Shown here piece after piece: positions 8,064 through 16,785 of a stretch of DNA of 32,075 nucleotides; the stretch's first letter is position 1, and every line of letters begins with the position of its first letter. A model generated the notes under the pieces. That model worked only from the letters and a program-made list of their open reading frames with translations, was not told where the DNA came from and did no database searches. Position numbers and translations under genes: made by a program. The DNA is from Anaerolineales bacterium (GTDB taxonomy: Bacteria > Chloroflexota > Anaerolineae > Anaerolineales > E44-bin32), in contig SOJU01000189.1 in the NCBI GenBank assembly GCA_004376465.1, positions 1 to 32,075 on the forward strand, written 5' to 3'.

Positions 8064-9107
8064 ATGCATGTCTTAGTTACGGGCAGCAGTGGATTAATCG
8101 GATCGGAAGCCGTCATGTTCTTTGATCGGCTTGGTTTCCGTATTTACGGCGCTGACAACAACATGCGCGCTGACTTTTTCGGCGCCAAAGGAGACACAAC
8201 CTGGAATCGCAAGCGGCTCGAGGAAACTTGCACTCAGTTCACCCATCACGAATTAGATATCCGTGATCGAGAAACCGTAGATGCTCTCTTCTCTGAGAAT
8301 CGTTTCGACCTCATCCTGCACGCCGCCGCCCAGCCGAGTCACGATCTGGCTGCGAAGCGTCCTTTTGACGACTTCGATGTAAACGCTGTTGGAACCCTGA
8401 ATCTGCTTGAATCATGCCGAATACACTGCCCCGATGCTGTTTTTATTCACATGAGTACAAATAAGGTTTATGGAGATCGCCCTAACAAGATCAAGCTCAA
8501 GGAGCATGAAACACGCTGGGATTACGACGACCCCAAGTATATAAATGGTATCCCTGAGGACTTCCCCATTGATCAGAGCCTGCACTCGCTGTTCGGCGCT
8601 TCAAAACTCGCTGGCGATATCCTTGCACAGGAGTACGGGCGTTATTTTGGGTTGAAGGTCGGGATCTTCAGAGGAGGTTGCCTGACCGGACCACACCACT
8701 CAGGTGTTGAACTTCACGGTTTCCTTAATTACCTTGTGCTGGTCGCTCTGAGCGAGGGCCCCTATACCATCTTCGGTTATAAAGGAAAACAGGTTCGCGA
8801 TCAGATTCACAGCCATGACGTGATCAATGCGTTCTGGCACTTCGCCCAAGATCCAAAACCTGGAGAGGTATACAACCTGGGCGGGGGCAAGGAAAACGCG
8901 GCCAGCCTGATCGAGTGTGTTGATATCATCGAGCGGCTCTCGGGAAAACGCCCGGAACTGACGTATACGGACCAGAATCGCATCGGAGATCATATATGCT
9001 ATTACTCCGATCTCTCTAAACTCAGGTCTGACTACCCGGGGTGGGATTTAACGTACACCATCGAAGAAATCATCGAAGAGATGATCCTACTCATGCGTGA
9101 CCGCTAG
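8064..9107 (+). CDS. NAD-dependent sugar-nucleotide epimerase/dehydratase (extended SDR, CDP-paratose epimerase-like)
   Basis: A 347-residue extended short-chain dehydrogenase. It has the N-terminal NAD-binding TGSSGLIG (6-13), an acidic residue after strand 2 (GADNN), the [10 protein letters not shown] block, HAAAQPSHD, and [12 protein letters not shown] (130-141). It resembles the CDP-paratose/tyvelose 2-epimerase branch. The catalytic YxxxK is FGASK here, with F177 in place of Tyr and K181 kept. [18 protein letters not shown] and [13 protein letters not shown] match a sub-branch I recall from exopolysaccharide clusters, where Phe seems usual. The next gene, 32 bases on, is a glycosyltransferase, so the pair probably makes and transfers a sugar for surface glycan. 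The exact substrate is unknown. Confidence 0.83.
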   Translation: MHVLVTGSSGLIGSEAVMFFDRLGFRIYGADNNMRADFFGAKGDTTWNRKRLEETCTQFTHHELDIRDRETVDALFSENRFDLILHAAAQPSHDLAAKRPFDDFDVNAVGTLNLLESCRIHCPDAVFIHMSTNKVYGDRPNKIKLKEHETRWDYDDPKYINGIPEDFPIDQSLHSLFGASKLAGDILAQEYGRYFGLKVGIFRGGCLTGPHHSGVELHGFLNYLVLVALSEGPYTIFGYKGKQVRDQIHSHDVINAFWHFAQDPKPGEVYNLGGGKENAASLIECVDIIERLSGKRPELTYTDQNRIGDHICYYSDLSKLRSDYPGWDLTYTIEEIIEEMILLMRDR

Positions 9108-9139
9108 AAAATATCAGTGCGAACCTAAGAAACCAAAGC

Positions 9140-10363
9140 ATGCGCTTAACCATCCTAAACCAGTTTTATATACCGGATTTAGCACCCACAGGGCATATGG
9201 CCGCTTCCCTGGCCGAACACCGCGCCGAACAAGGAGATGATGTCACCGTCATCACCAGCAGCGGTGGTTATGTTTCAGAATCAGCCACAGCTTCTGGATC
9301 GAAGTCGACGAACCCCAGAGTATACCGCTTGTGGACCCCGCGACTGGGTAAGAGCACAGCGTTCGCGAGGATTGTAGATTATGTCTCCTTTTACATCTTG
9401 GCTACCATCCGTTCGATCACTCTTCCACCACAGGACATCATCATTTCGTTGACAACTCCACCTTTCATCGCCTGGACGGCCATCTTCCACAAGCTTATTC
9501 ATCGGTCGACAAAAGTAGTCCTCTGGAATATGGACTGCTACCCTGAAATCGCCGAGAGAGCTGGCGTGATTGAGAAGGGCAGTTTCGTCAGCCGAGTCTT
9601 CCGGAGCGTGAACCACGGATTGTTCCGGCGCCTGGACCAACTCGTTTGTCTCGACGGGGCTATGTTGGATCTTCTCGTATCCCAATACGTTTCAGCCGAG
9701 CATACTCTCGCAACAAGCATCATACCGAATTGGGAGAAGGCCTCGCAGTTCCCTCCTGATCTCGCTCCCGACCCCTGGGAAGCGGCGGCAACTTCGATCG
9801 CAGATAACACCTTCGTCATTCTCTACCTGGGCAACGCAGGGTTCGGACACCGCTTCGAGACAATAATCGCTGCAGCAAAACGACTGGTAGACGATCCCGT
9901 CGTATTCCTCTTCATCGGCGGCGGCGAGAAATGGGCGTGGATCGAAAAGGAAAAGAACACAAACAACCTGCAGAACATCCATCTGTTTCCCTATATCCCC
10001 AAAGATCTCACCCCCTCAGCCCTGGCAATGGCGGATTGCACGCTCATCACGATGAACGAATCGGCGCTCGGCGTAATCAGCCCCAGCAAACTGCACGCAT
10101 ACATGGCGATGAGCCTCCCCACGCTCTATATCGGTCCGGTAGGGAGCAATGTGGACGAAGCGATCGAGCGCTTTGATGCCGGCGCATCGTTGCGGCATGG
10201 GGACGTTGAAGGAATTGTCCTCTTTATTAACGAGCTGCGAACTCGGCCTGAACGGCTTCAAGCTCTGCGTATCAACGCTCGTCGAGCCTTCGATGATGCC
10301 TTCTGCGATACCCAGACCCTCCCGCAGTTCGACCGGGTACTGGATCAATTGCTTTCTGAATAA
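9140..10363 (+). CDS. Glycosyltransferase family 4-like (WcaI-type)
   Basis: A 407-residue GT-B type transferase. The acceptor-side N-terminus is MRLTILNQFYIPDLAPTGHM with the typical HRAEQGDDVTVITS strand-helix. The donor-side half has FVILYLGNAGFGHRFETI, FLFIGGGEKW, LFPYIPKDLTPSALAMAD and the donor-binding block GVISPSKLHAYMAM before LPTLYIGP. It transfers a sugar from a nucleotide donor to a lipid or glycan acceptor at the cytoplasmic face of the membrane. A hydrophobic stretch around residues 85-120 may touch the membrane. It lies 32 bases after the epimerase and is almost certainly co-transcribed with it. No Shine-Dalgarno sequence is obvious, and coupling is possible. Donor and acceptor cannot be read. 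Confidence 0.85.
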   Translation: MRLTILNQFYIPDLAPTGHMAASLAEHRAEQGDDVTVITSSGGYVSESATASGSKSTNPRVYRLWTPRLGKSTAFARIVDYVSFYILATIRSITLPPQDIIISLTTPPFIAWTAIFHKLIHRSTKVVLWNMDCYPEIAERAGVIEKGSFVSRVFRSVNHGLFRRLDQLVCLDGAMLDLLVSQYVSAEHTLATSIIPNWEKASQFPPDLAPDPWEAAATSIADNTFVILYLGNAGFGHRFETIIAAAKRLVDDPVVFLFIGGGEKWAWIEKEKNTNNLQNIHLFPYIPKDLTPSALAMADCTLITMNESALGVISPSKLHAYMAMSLPTLYIGPVGSNVDEAIERFDAGASLRHGDVEGIVLFINELRTRPERLQALRINARRAFDDAFCDTQTLPQFDRVLDQLLSE

Positions 10364-10422
10364 TCTATCACCGTAATTTCCTGCCGTCGTTGAGATATTG
10401 TCTCTCTTCGCTTTCGTGCCTC

Positions 10423-10431
10423 TGCTATAAT
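10423..10431 (+). promoter_or_regulatory. Extended -10 promoter of gatC (probable leaderless start)
   Basis: TGCTATAAT is a perfect -10 with extended TG, and no clear -35. Only 9 bases separate it from the gatC ATG at 10441, so transcription would begin 2-4 bases before the codon. There is no Shine-Dalgarno sequence in that space. Confidence 0.6.
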
Positions 10432-10440
10432 TTACATACG

Positions 10441-10728
10441 ATGTCTTTGACAGTTGACGAAGTTCGCCACATCGCAAACCTGGCCAGGCTGCAGCTTACT
10501 CCAGAGGAGGAGCGCCTCTACGCGCAACAACTCTCCTCCATCCTCGAGTCCGCCGCTCGCCTGCTTGAAGTCGATACCTCACAAATTCCACCCACGGCAA
10601 CGGTCCTTCCCCTGCGAGCGCCATTACGCCCAGACATCCCACGCCCCTGCCCGCCGCGTGAGAAGATGCTCTCCAACGCACCCGAGACGGAAGCAGGGAT
10701 GTTCCGCGTGCCTCCTGTGCTTGAATAG
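10441..10728 (+). CDS. gatC: Aspartyl/glutamyl-tRNA(Asn/Gln) amidotransferase subunit C
   Basis: A 95-residue GatC, the small chaperone-like subunit that holds GatA and GatB together in the amidotransferase making Gln-tRNA(Gln) and/or Asn-tRNA(Asn). The family pattern is clear: LTVDEVRHIANLARLQLTPEE at the N-terminus, then a helix containing LSSILE, and the extended C-terminal tail ending in RVPPVLE. The frame is open upstream to 10390, but the ATG at 10441 gives the normal family N-terminus. It lies only 9 bases after a perfect extended -10. gatA follows after 47 bases on the same strand; gatB is 2.8 kb further on. Confidence 0.95.
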   Translation: MSLTVDEVRHIANLARLQLTPEEERLYAQQLSSILESAARLLEVDTSQIPPTATVLPLRAPLRPDIPRPCPPREKMLSNAPETEAGMFRVPPVLE

Positions 10729-10775
10729 ATGCTTCTCGGCCGTTTCGCTTCCTTGTTCTCAATGACCCCGATCCC

Positions 10776-12248
10776 ATGCCTAATCTGACGGATCTCTCCC
10801 TTCTGGAAGCCGCTTCCGCTCTGCGCAAAGGAGATGTCAGCTCCGTGGAACTGACAGAAGCCTGTCTGGAGCGTATCGAAGCTCTCGAGCCACAGCTCCA
10901 TGCATTCCTGGCCCAAACTCCGGATCTGGCCATATCTCAGGCCAAAGCTGCTGACCAACGACTGCAAGAGTGGCGCAAAAAACCAGAAGAGCCGCTGCCC
11001 CTCACACACGGCATCCCGGTCGCCATCAAAGACATACTGTGCCTCGAGGGAATTCCAACCACGTGTGGATCGCGAATCCTTGAAGATTTCCGCCCTCCAT
11101 ACTCGGCTACTAGCGTCGCCAGGTTGATCGACAATGGGGTGGTGATTCTGGGCAAAACCAATACCGACGAGTTCGCTATGGGATCTTCGACGGAGAACTC
11201 GGCTTATGGCACGACCCACAACCCTTGGGGTCTCGATCGAGTCCCCGGCGGATCTTCTGGAGGATCTGCGGCAGCGGTTGCGGCGCATATGTGTTTCGCC
11301 GCCCTGGGGACAGATACGGGGGGGTCTGTGCGCCAGCCAGCCTCCTTCTGCGGGATCACGGGGCTCAAAACATCCTACGGGCGCGTCTCCCGTTACGGAT
11401 TGATCGCCTACGGGTCCTCGCTCGATACCGTCGGAGCCTTAACCCGCTCCGCGGCTGACCTCCTTCCGCTCTTCATTGCCATGGCGGGCCATGACCCCTT
11501 AGACTCAACATGCATGCCGGACCCCGTCCCAGAAATTAACCTGGACGATGGCAACCTTACCGGTGTCCGTATCGGTGTGCCGAAAGAGTACTTTATTGAA
11601 GGCATACAGGACGAAGTTGAGACTGCCGTCCGCTCCGCCGTAAACGTATTTGAGGAGCTCGGCGCTGAAATCCAAGAAGTTAGCCTGCCGCACACAGACC
11701 TCGCCCTGCCAGTGTATTACCTGATCGCTCCCGCAGAGGCCTCTGCCAACCTTGCCCGTTACGACGCGGTTCGCTTCGGTCCTCGCCGTAAATCAGAAAA
11801 ATTATGGGACCAATATTTAAGAACCCGCGGTGAGCTCTTCGGCCCTGAAGTCAAACGCCGCATCATGCTCGGTACCTATGCTCTATCTGCCGGGTATTAC
11901 GACGCTTATTACGGTCAAGCGCAAAAGGTGAGGACTCTGATAAAGGACGATTTCGACACCGTGTTTAAGGACGTTGACTTGATCGCCTGCCCGGTGGCTC
12001 CGACAACGGCATTCCGCATTGGCGAACACGGTGACGACCCACTGGCGATGTACTTGGAGGACGTCTTCACGCTGCCCGCCAATCTCGCTGGTGTCCCGGG
12101 GATGGCCTTTCCGGTAGGGTTCGATCGAAATGACCTGCCAGTTGGGATGCAGTTGAATGCACCCCACCTGGGCGAGAAGGCGCTCTTCCAAGCTGTTCAT
12201 GCCTACCAGACACAAACAGACTGGCACCTGCGCAAACCAGATCTTTAG
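10776..12248 (+). CDS. gatA: Aspartyl/glutamyl-tRNA(Asn/Gln) amidotransferase subunit A
   Basis: A 490-residue amidase-signature protein of normal GatA length. It releases ammonia from glutamine and channels it to GatB for amidation of Glu-tRNA(Gln) or Asp-tRNA(Asn). The Ser-cisSer-Lys triad is intact: K85 in PVAIKDI, S160 in [10 protein letters not shown] and S184 in [10 protein letters not shown]. The spacing equals that of Staphylococcus GatA (K79, S154, S178) shifted by six. The start [16 protein letters not shown] fits the family. No Shine-Dalgarno sequence is seen. It is probably co-transcribed with gatC, and the nucleotidyltransferase follows 23 bases downstream. Confidence 0.97.
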   Translation: MPNLTDLSLLEAASALRKGDVSSVELTEACLERIEALEPQLHAFLAQTPDLAISQAKAADQRLQEWRKKPEEPLPLTHGIPVAIKDILCLEGIPTTCGSRILEDFRPPYSATSVARLIDNGVVILGKTNTDEFAMGSSTENSAYGTTHNPWGLDRVPGGSSGGSAAAVAAHMCFAALGTDTGGSVRQPASFCGITGLKTSYGRVSRYGLIAYGSSLDTVGALTRSAADLLPLFIAMAGHDPLDSTCMPDPVPEINLDDGNLTGVRIGVPKEYFIEGIQDEVETAVRSAVNVFEELGAEIQEVSLPHTDLALPVYYLIAPAEASANLARYDAVRFGPRRKSEKLWDQYLRTRGELFGPEVKRRIMLGTYALSAGYYDAYYGQAQKVRTLIKDDFDTVFKDVDLIACPVAPTTAFRIGEHGDDPLAMYLEDVFTLPANLAGVPGMAFPVGFDRNDLPVGMQLNAPHLGEKALFQAVHAYQTQTDWHLRKPDL

Positions 12249-12271
12249 CATTAAAAGGGAAGGAAACTAAC

Positions 12272-13264
12272 ATGAAAATCGTTATCCCTATGGCTGGCTT
12301 CGGCACTCGCATGCGACCCCACACCTGGTCCAAACCGAAACCTCTAGTCAGTGTAGCCGGCAAACCCATCGTCGGTCACGTCCTCGATATGTTCTCAACC
12401 CTGCCCGACATCGATGAAATTGTCTTCATCGTTGGTTATCTGGGTGAGCAGATCGAGGAATACGTCAGCGAGGTCTACCCCGAACTATCGGCTCGCTACG
12501 TTGTCCAGGAGGAGATGCTCGGACAGTCTCACGCCATCTGGCTCGCCCGCGAGGGGCTCACCGGTCCAATTTGTATGGTCTTCGTGGATACGCTACTCGA
12601 GATCGATCTTTCGCTCCTGCCGAGAGAGAAGGCGGGTGCGGTAACCTGGGTCAAAGAAGTGGAAGATCCCCGTCGTTTCGGCGTGACCGAAGTCGGTGAG
12701 GATGGCTGGGTGCGCCGCCTGGTAGAGAAACCAGATGACATGAGCAATAACCTCGCTCTGGCCGGTTTCTACTACTTTGAAAAGGCGGAGGACCTCATCT
12801 CGGCGATCGAAAAACAGATGGAACAAGGCGACCAGCTAGGAGGGGAGTTCTACCTCGCCGACGCCATCAACATTATGCTTGAAGAGGGTCTCAAGATGCG
12901 CGTCGAGACCGTTCAGGTCTGGAAAGACTGCGGGAAACCCGACGCTTTACTCGAAACAAACCGCTATCTACTCGACAACGGGCGGGATAACACCGCAGAA
13001 GCGCAGCAACGAGATGGAACGCTCATCATCCCACCGGTGTTCATCCATCCCAGCGCCGAGATATCCCAGGCGGTAATTGGACCTCATGTCTCGGTGGGAT
13101 CCGGGTGCGTCATCCATCGCTCCGTTATCCAGGACTCGATTATAGAGAACGAGACAACCATTGAAAACGCCCTGCTCTCGGAGTCCCTCGTCGGGCGAGA
13201 CGCCCGGATCACCGGTAGGATCAAGATGCTGAATATCGGGGACACTTCGCTAGTAGAAGAGTAA
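12272..13264 (+). CDS. Sugar-phosphate nucleotidyltransferase with left-handed beta-helix tail
   Basis: A 330-residue enzyme. The N-terminal nucleotidyltransferase domain has GFGTRMRPHTWSKPKPLV (9-26), which binds the NTP phosphates and base, and metal-binding Asp in VFVDT. EKPDD, AGFYYFE, GGEFYLADAIN and WKDCGKP belong to the sugar-binding region. From about residue 255 a hexapeptide-repeat left-handed beta-helix begins (VFIHPSAEISQAVIGPHVSV...). Such enzymes make NDP-sugars such as UDP- or dTDP-glucose from NTP and sugar-1-phosphate. Which base and sugar are used cannot be decided. The start has a good AAGGAAA ribosome site. It follows gatA by 23 bases and could supply donors for the epimerase/glycosyltransferase pair upstream. 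Confidence 0.88.
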   Translation: MKIVIPMAGFGTRMRPHTWSKPKPLVSVAGKPIVGHVLDMFSTLPDIDEIVFIVGYLGEQIEEYVSEVYPELSARYVVQEEMLGQSHAIWLAREGLTGPICMVFVDTLLEIDLSLLPREKAGAVTWVKEVEDPRRFGVTEVGEDGWVRRLVEKPDDMSNNLALAGFYYFEKAEDLISAIEKQMEQGDQLGGEFYLADAINIMLEEGLKMRVETVQVWKDCGKPDALLETNRYLLDNGRDNTAEAQQRDGTLIIPPVFIHPSAEISQAVIGPHVSVGSGCVIHRSVIQDSIIENETTIENALLSESLVGRDARITGRIKMLNIGDTSLVEE

Positions 13265-13459
13265 TTGACTTCTCGGGCGTTTATGTACTGGGATCGTCGC
13301 CAAAGAAGAGTTCCCGATACATGCACTTAGCGGCTTGTTAAAATACTGAAATATGGGAGCTTGCGGGATAGGGAAGATCATCGTCCCTCGCAAGGCTATG
13401 TGCCACTGGCAGCTCTCTCCGAATTATCCGATTATGTGAACAACACAGGACCTATGCCG

Positions 13460-13675
13460 ATGGAACACAATCCCGTCGAATGCCTCTCAGGCCATACCTA
13501 CGCTGAGCGCCCGATTGCTATCTGGTGGGAGGGGGAACGATTAAACATCGTCGAGATCGTAACCCGGTGGCGGATTCCCGGCGAACGTCTTTTCCGAGTG
13601 CAAGCTGAAAATGATCAGATTTTCGAACTGTGCTATAGCGAACGACAGGATGAGTGGCAGGTCTCGCTCTTATAA
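13460..13675 (+). CDS. Small DUF6504-like protein
   Basis: A 71-residue protein with a compact beta-rich pattern: PIAIWWEGERLNIVEIVTRW, RLFRVQAENDQIFELCYSE and DEWQVSLL. This resembles the small DUF6504 family found in several phyla, with no known function. I choose the ATG at 13460 because AGGA precedes it by 9 bases; ATG 13454 is also possible. The frame is open from a TTG at 13361, but that start lacks a well-spaced ribosome site. Between it and the nucleotidyltransferase, TGTTAAAAT near 13335 is a weak extended -10 candidate. The aminotransferase follows 96 bases later. Confidence 0.6.
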   Translation: MEHNPVECLSGHTYAERPIAIWWEGERLNIVEIVTRWRIPGERLFRVQAENDQIFELCYSERQDEWQVSLL

Positions 13676-13771
13676 GAATTCACAACTTGAGAACCATTTT
13701 CCCAAAGCAGCGCGGTAGACAGAAGCAACAAAAAGAGACCCTTGCAGTTAAACAAGAAGGAGTAAAACAGA

Positions 13772-14929
13772 ATGCGTGATTTCGTCGCTCGACGCATCGC
13801 CGGCGTTCCACCTTCAGGAATTCGGCGTTTTTTCGACATTGCCGCCACGATGGATGATGTGGTTTCACTGGGTATTGGCGAGCCTGACTTCGTCACTCCA
13901 GAACCCATTCTGAGGGCGGGGATTAAATCCCTGGAGCAGGGCGAGACCCACTACACATCCAACTCGGGTATCCCCGAGCTGCGCCAGGCACTCGCTGAGC
14001 ACTTGAAACAACTTTATGATGTCACCTATGATGCGGAGGACGAGATCCTCGTCACTGTTGGTGTATCGGAAGCGCTCTACCTGGCGCTTGCCGCAGTGCT
14101 CGATCCGGGTGATGAAGTCATCGTGCCCACACCATGTTTTGTTTCCTACCAGCCAGAGGTAATCTTCGCCGGCGGCACACCCGTCGTCCTGAAAACACGT
14201 GTGGAGGATGACTTCCAGGTTTCGGCGTCTGATCTCAAAGCGCTCATAACACCCAAAACCAAGGCTCTTCTTTTTGGTTACCCCAACAACCCAACCGGCG
14301 CAGTGATGAGCCGCGAACGCCTACAGGATCTCGCCGAGGTCGCCAAGGCGCACGACTTGCTGGTAATCTCCGATGAGATCTACGATCGCCTCGTGTATGA
14401 CCACGAACACGTCTGCATCGCTTCTTTGGATGGCATGCACGATCGGACGATCACGCTCGGCGGCTTCTCAAAAGATTACGCGATGACTGGCTGGCGGATA
14501 GGTTACGCCGCCGCGCCGTCTCCCATTCTCGGCGCAATGCGCAAGATACACCAATACACCATCATGTCCGCTCCGACAGTATCTCAAGTCGCTGCGCTCG
14601 AAGCTCTGCGTATTGGCAATGAGCACGTCGAGATGATGGTTGCAGAGTACAACCGCCGCCGCAGACTCATCGTCGACGGCTTTAACGAACTGGGACTCAA
14701 GACCTTCGAGCCTCGCGGCGCTTTCTACGCTTTCCCTTCAGTGGAGGCCAGTGGGATGGACGATGAAGCTTTCGCCGAGAGGTTACTCGATGAGGAACGC
14801 GTCGCCGTCATCCCCGGCAATGCCTTCGGCGCCGATGGGAACTTCGTCCGTTGTTCGTACGCGACTTCATATGAGAAAATTGAGGAGGCGCTGGAGCGAA
14901 TGCGCCGCTTCATGCAGCGGCACGGCTGA
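13772..14929 (+). CDS. PLP-dependent aminotransferase, class I (aspartate-aminotransferase-like)
   Basis: A 385-residue fold-type I aminotransferase of usual length. It has IGEPDF (35-40), the substrate-binding YTSNSGIPELR, N173 in GYPNNPTG, and D201 and Y204 in ISDEIYD contacting the PLP ring. The Schiff-base lysine K234 is in GGFSKDYAMTGWRIGY, and the carboxylate-binding Arg is in FVRCSYAT. It transfers amino groups between an amino acid (Asp, aromatic or similar) and 2-oxoglutarate. Specificity is not readable. The ribosome site AAGGAG with 9-base spacing is the best in the + cluster. Its position before gatB and gdh puts three steps of Glu/Asp/Gln metabolism side by side. Confidence 0.9.
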   Translation: MRDFVARRIAGVPPSGIRRFFDIAATMDDVVSLGIGEPDFVTPEPILRAGIKSLEQGETHYTSNSGIPELRQALAEHLKQLYDVTYDAEDEILVTVGVSEALYLALAAVLDPGDEVIVPTPCFVSYQPEVIFAGGTPVVLKTRVEDDFQVSASDLKALITPKTKALLFGYPNNPTGAVMSRERLQDLAEVAKAHDLLVISDEIYDRLVYDHEHVCIASLDGMHDRTITLGGFSKDYAMTGWRIGYAAAPSPILGAMRKIHQYTIMSAPTVSQVAALEALRIGNEHVEMMVAEYNRRRRLIVDGFNELGLKTFEPRGAFYAFPSVEASGMDDEAFAERLLDEERVAVIPGNAFGADGNFVRCSYATSYEKIEEALERMRRFMQRHG

Positions 14930-14986
14930 GGGCATTCGAAGACAGCGTGAAGATACCTATCTTCCTTTTATAAACTCGCCTACCGC

Positions 14987-14995
14987 TGGTATCCT
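14987..14995 (+). promoter_or_regulatory. Extended -10 promoter candidate of gatB (probable leaderless start)
   Basis: TGGTATCCT has the extended TG and matches TATAAT at 4 of 6 bases, without a clear -35. It ends 8 bases before the gatB ATG at 15004, the same geometry as at gatC. No Shine-Dalgarno sequence lies between. Confidence 0.45.
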
Positions 14996-15003
14996 TGTAG
15001 CTA

Positions 15004-16446
15004 ATGACAAACTCAGCCTTCGAACCCGTTATCGGCTTAGAGGTGCACGCCGAACTGCTCACGCAGTCGAAGATGTTTTGCGGCTGCGCCGTTGTTGATT
15101 CCACAATCGCTGAGCCGAACACTTCCGTCTGTGAAATATGCACCGGCATGCCCGGTACGCTTCCGGTAATCAACGAGCGGGCCATCGAGTTCGCCGTGCG
15201 CGTTGCCCTGGCGCTGCATTGCACCATCTCCGAAACGAGCGTGTTTGCACGTAAGAATTACTTTTATCCCGACCTCCCCAAGGGTTACCAGATCTCACAA
15301 TTCGAGCTCCCCTTAGCACATGATGGATGGCTGGCCATAGAGACCGAAGCCGGGGAGAAGCGGATCCGCATCCGCCGCGTCCACCTTGAAGAGGACACCG
15401 GGAAGCTCTTCCATCGCCAAGGGCATTCCCTTGTCGATTTCAACCGCTCCGGCGTCCCGCTGCTGGAGATCGTCAGCGAACCGGATCTGAGTTCCATAGA
15501 AGAAGCAAAGATTTATACGACTGCTCTTCGGTCTATTCTCCGCTATTTGGAGGTGACCACTGGAGACATGGAGAAGGGAGTCATCCGCTTTGAGGCGAAC
15601 GTCTCTGTCCGCCAAGCGGGTTCAACTGAGCTGGGCATTCGCACGGAAATCAAGAATCTAAACTCATTCCGGGCGATGACCCACGCTCTCTCTTATGAGG
15701 TCGAGCGCCAGAGCAATATTCTAAAAGAGGGCGGCGAGATCTCTCAGGAGACCCTCGGCTGGGATGAGGCCAGTTCAAGCACAGTCTCTCAGCGCAGCAA
15801 GGAAGAGGCGCACGACTACCGGTACTTCCCCGAACCCGATTTGCCTCCGCTTCACGTCGAACCGACGTGGGTTGCGCAGATTCAATCCGAATTGCCAGAA
15901 CTCCCCCTGGAAAAAAGACGGAGGTTCGTTGCAGAGTATGGGCTCACAGCCTATGCAGCTGGCGTTCTTACTACCGAGCGTTCGGTCGGCGATTATTTTG
16001 AGGCCGCGGTAGAGTCTGCCCCCAAGGTGCGTTCGATAAAGATTGCCAACTGGCTCTCGAGCGATCTCTTCGGTTTGTTAAATCAAGCTGGTATCGATTT
16101 CCAGGACAACGACGTTCCGCCCGTTGATCTCGCCCGCCTGGTTGAGATGGTCGAAATCGGAGAAGTCAACGCAACGAGTGCGAAAACTGTTCTGGCCGAG
16201 ATGGTCTCTTCCGGGAAATCCCCTGACGATATCGTCCGCTCTCTCGGGCTGAGCATGATCCAGGATCCTGAGGTGATTGAGAGCATCGTTCGCCGTGTTC
16301 TCGATGCACACCCCCGTCAGGTAGCGGATTACCTGGACGGTAATACGGGCATTTTCCAGTGGCTCTTCGGTCAGGTTATGAAGGAGGCTGAAGGCCGCGC
16401 CAATCCATCGGCCGTACGCTCCGCATTGAGCGCTGCGCTGGAGTAG
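15004..16446 (+). CDS. gatB: Aspartyl/glutamyl-tRNA(Asn/Gln) amidotransferase subunit B
   Basis: A 480-residue GatB of normal length. This subunit binds Glu-tRNA(Gln) or Asp-tRNA(Asn), phosphorylates the side chain with ATP and amidates it with ammonia from GatA. Hallmarks are [10 protein letters not shown] at the start, the zinc-type cysteines in FCGCAVVD and [10 protein letters not shown], and [44 protein letters not shown] and [15 protein letters not shown] follow, and a C-terminal YqeY-like helical tail starts near residue 330 and ends in [11 protein letters not shown]. The start codon has no ribosome site but sits just after an extended -10. It is separated from gatCA by three genes on the same strand. 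Confidence 0.97.
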   Translation: MTNSAFEPVIGLEVHAELLTQSKMFCGCAVVDSTIAEPNTSVCEICTGMPGTLPVINERAIEFAVRVALALHCTISETSVFARKNYFYPDLPKGYQISQFELPLAHDGWLAIETEAGEKRIRIRRVHLEEDTGKLFHRQGHSLVDFNRSGVPLLEIVSEPDLSSIEEAKIYTTALRSILRYLEVTTGDMEKGVIRFEANVSVRQAGSTELGIRTEIKNLNSFRAMTHALSYEVERQSNILKEGGEISQETLGWDEASSSTVSQRSKEEAHDYRYFPEPDLPPLHVEPTWVAQIQSELPELPLEKRRRFVAEYGLTAYAAGVLTTERSVGDYFEAAVESAPKVRSIKIANWLSSDLFGLLNQAGIDFQDNDVPPVDLARLVEMVEIGEVNATSAKTVLAEMVSSGKSPDDIVRSLGLSMIQDPEVIESIVRRVLDAHPRQVADYLDGNTGIFQWLFGQVMKEAEGRANPSAVRSALSAALE

Positions 16447-16587
16447 AGTCTCCAGTGCGGAGGGTGAGAATTGTCACTTGACCTATGTGTGCAGTGGCGA
16501 TAGGGTTCTTCTGAGAATACGTCGATGATTCGAGACCTCGAAATACAACGACTTGGAATCTTCGTTTATTGGATTTAATCTGGCCGA

Positions 16588-16612
16588 GCGGGTGCCTAAT
16601 ACAGGTGCCCGC
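16588..16612 (+). repeat. Hairpin in the gdh leader
   Basis: GCGGGTGCC pairs with GGTGCCCGC around the loop TAATACA: nine pairs, two of them G-U in RNA. It is followed by ATATCATTTT and then AGGAG. It could be a weak terminator for gatB or an RNA structure of the gdh leader. Confidence 0.4.
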
Positions 16613-16631
16613 ATATCATTTTAGGAGAATG

Positions 16632-16775
16632 ATGCCAACCTCCCTGCAGAAATTTCAATATGAAGTATGTGAAATAACTCCGTTTAATAGGGAAAAGCTC
16701 TTGCCGCGTGCGGTGCTACATAGCAGGTGTACGCCACCATTTTGGTCTCCTTACGGATCAAGAAACCACATATAA
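16632..16775 (+). CDS. Possible small ORF (47 aa) upstream of gdh
   Basis: A 47-codon frame starting MPTSLQKFQYEVCEI and stopping at TAA 16773-16775. AGGAG at 16623-16627 precedes two adjacent ATGs (16629 and 16632), of which only 16632 is in this frame. The stop overlaps the AAAGGTG that serves the gdh GTG at 16786, so translation of the two could be coupled. The peptide resembles no family I know and has no amino-acid run typical of attenuation. It may be chance. Confidence 0.2.
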   Translation: MPTSLQKFQYEVCEITPFNREKLLPRAVLHSRCTPPFWSPYGSRNHI

Positions 16776-16785
16776 AGGTGATATC

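Larger units (their letters stand above)
16447..16785 (+). other. Leader region between gatB and glutamate dehydrogenase
   Basis: A 339-base region. TTGACC (16478-16483) with TAGGGT 17 bases later is a weak promoter candidate. A hairpin lies at 16588-16612, and a possible short ORF with a good AGGAG site runs from 16632 to 16775. It ends inside the ribosome site of the dehydrogenase gene. Nothing else is recognised. Confidence 0.4.
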
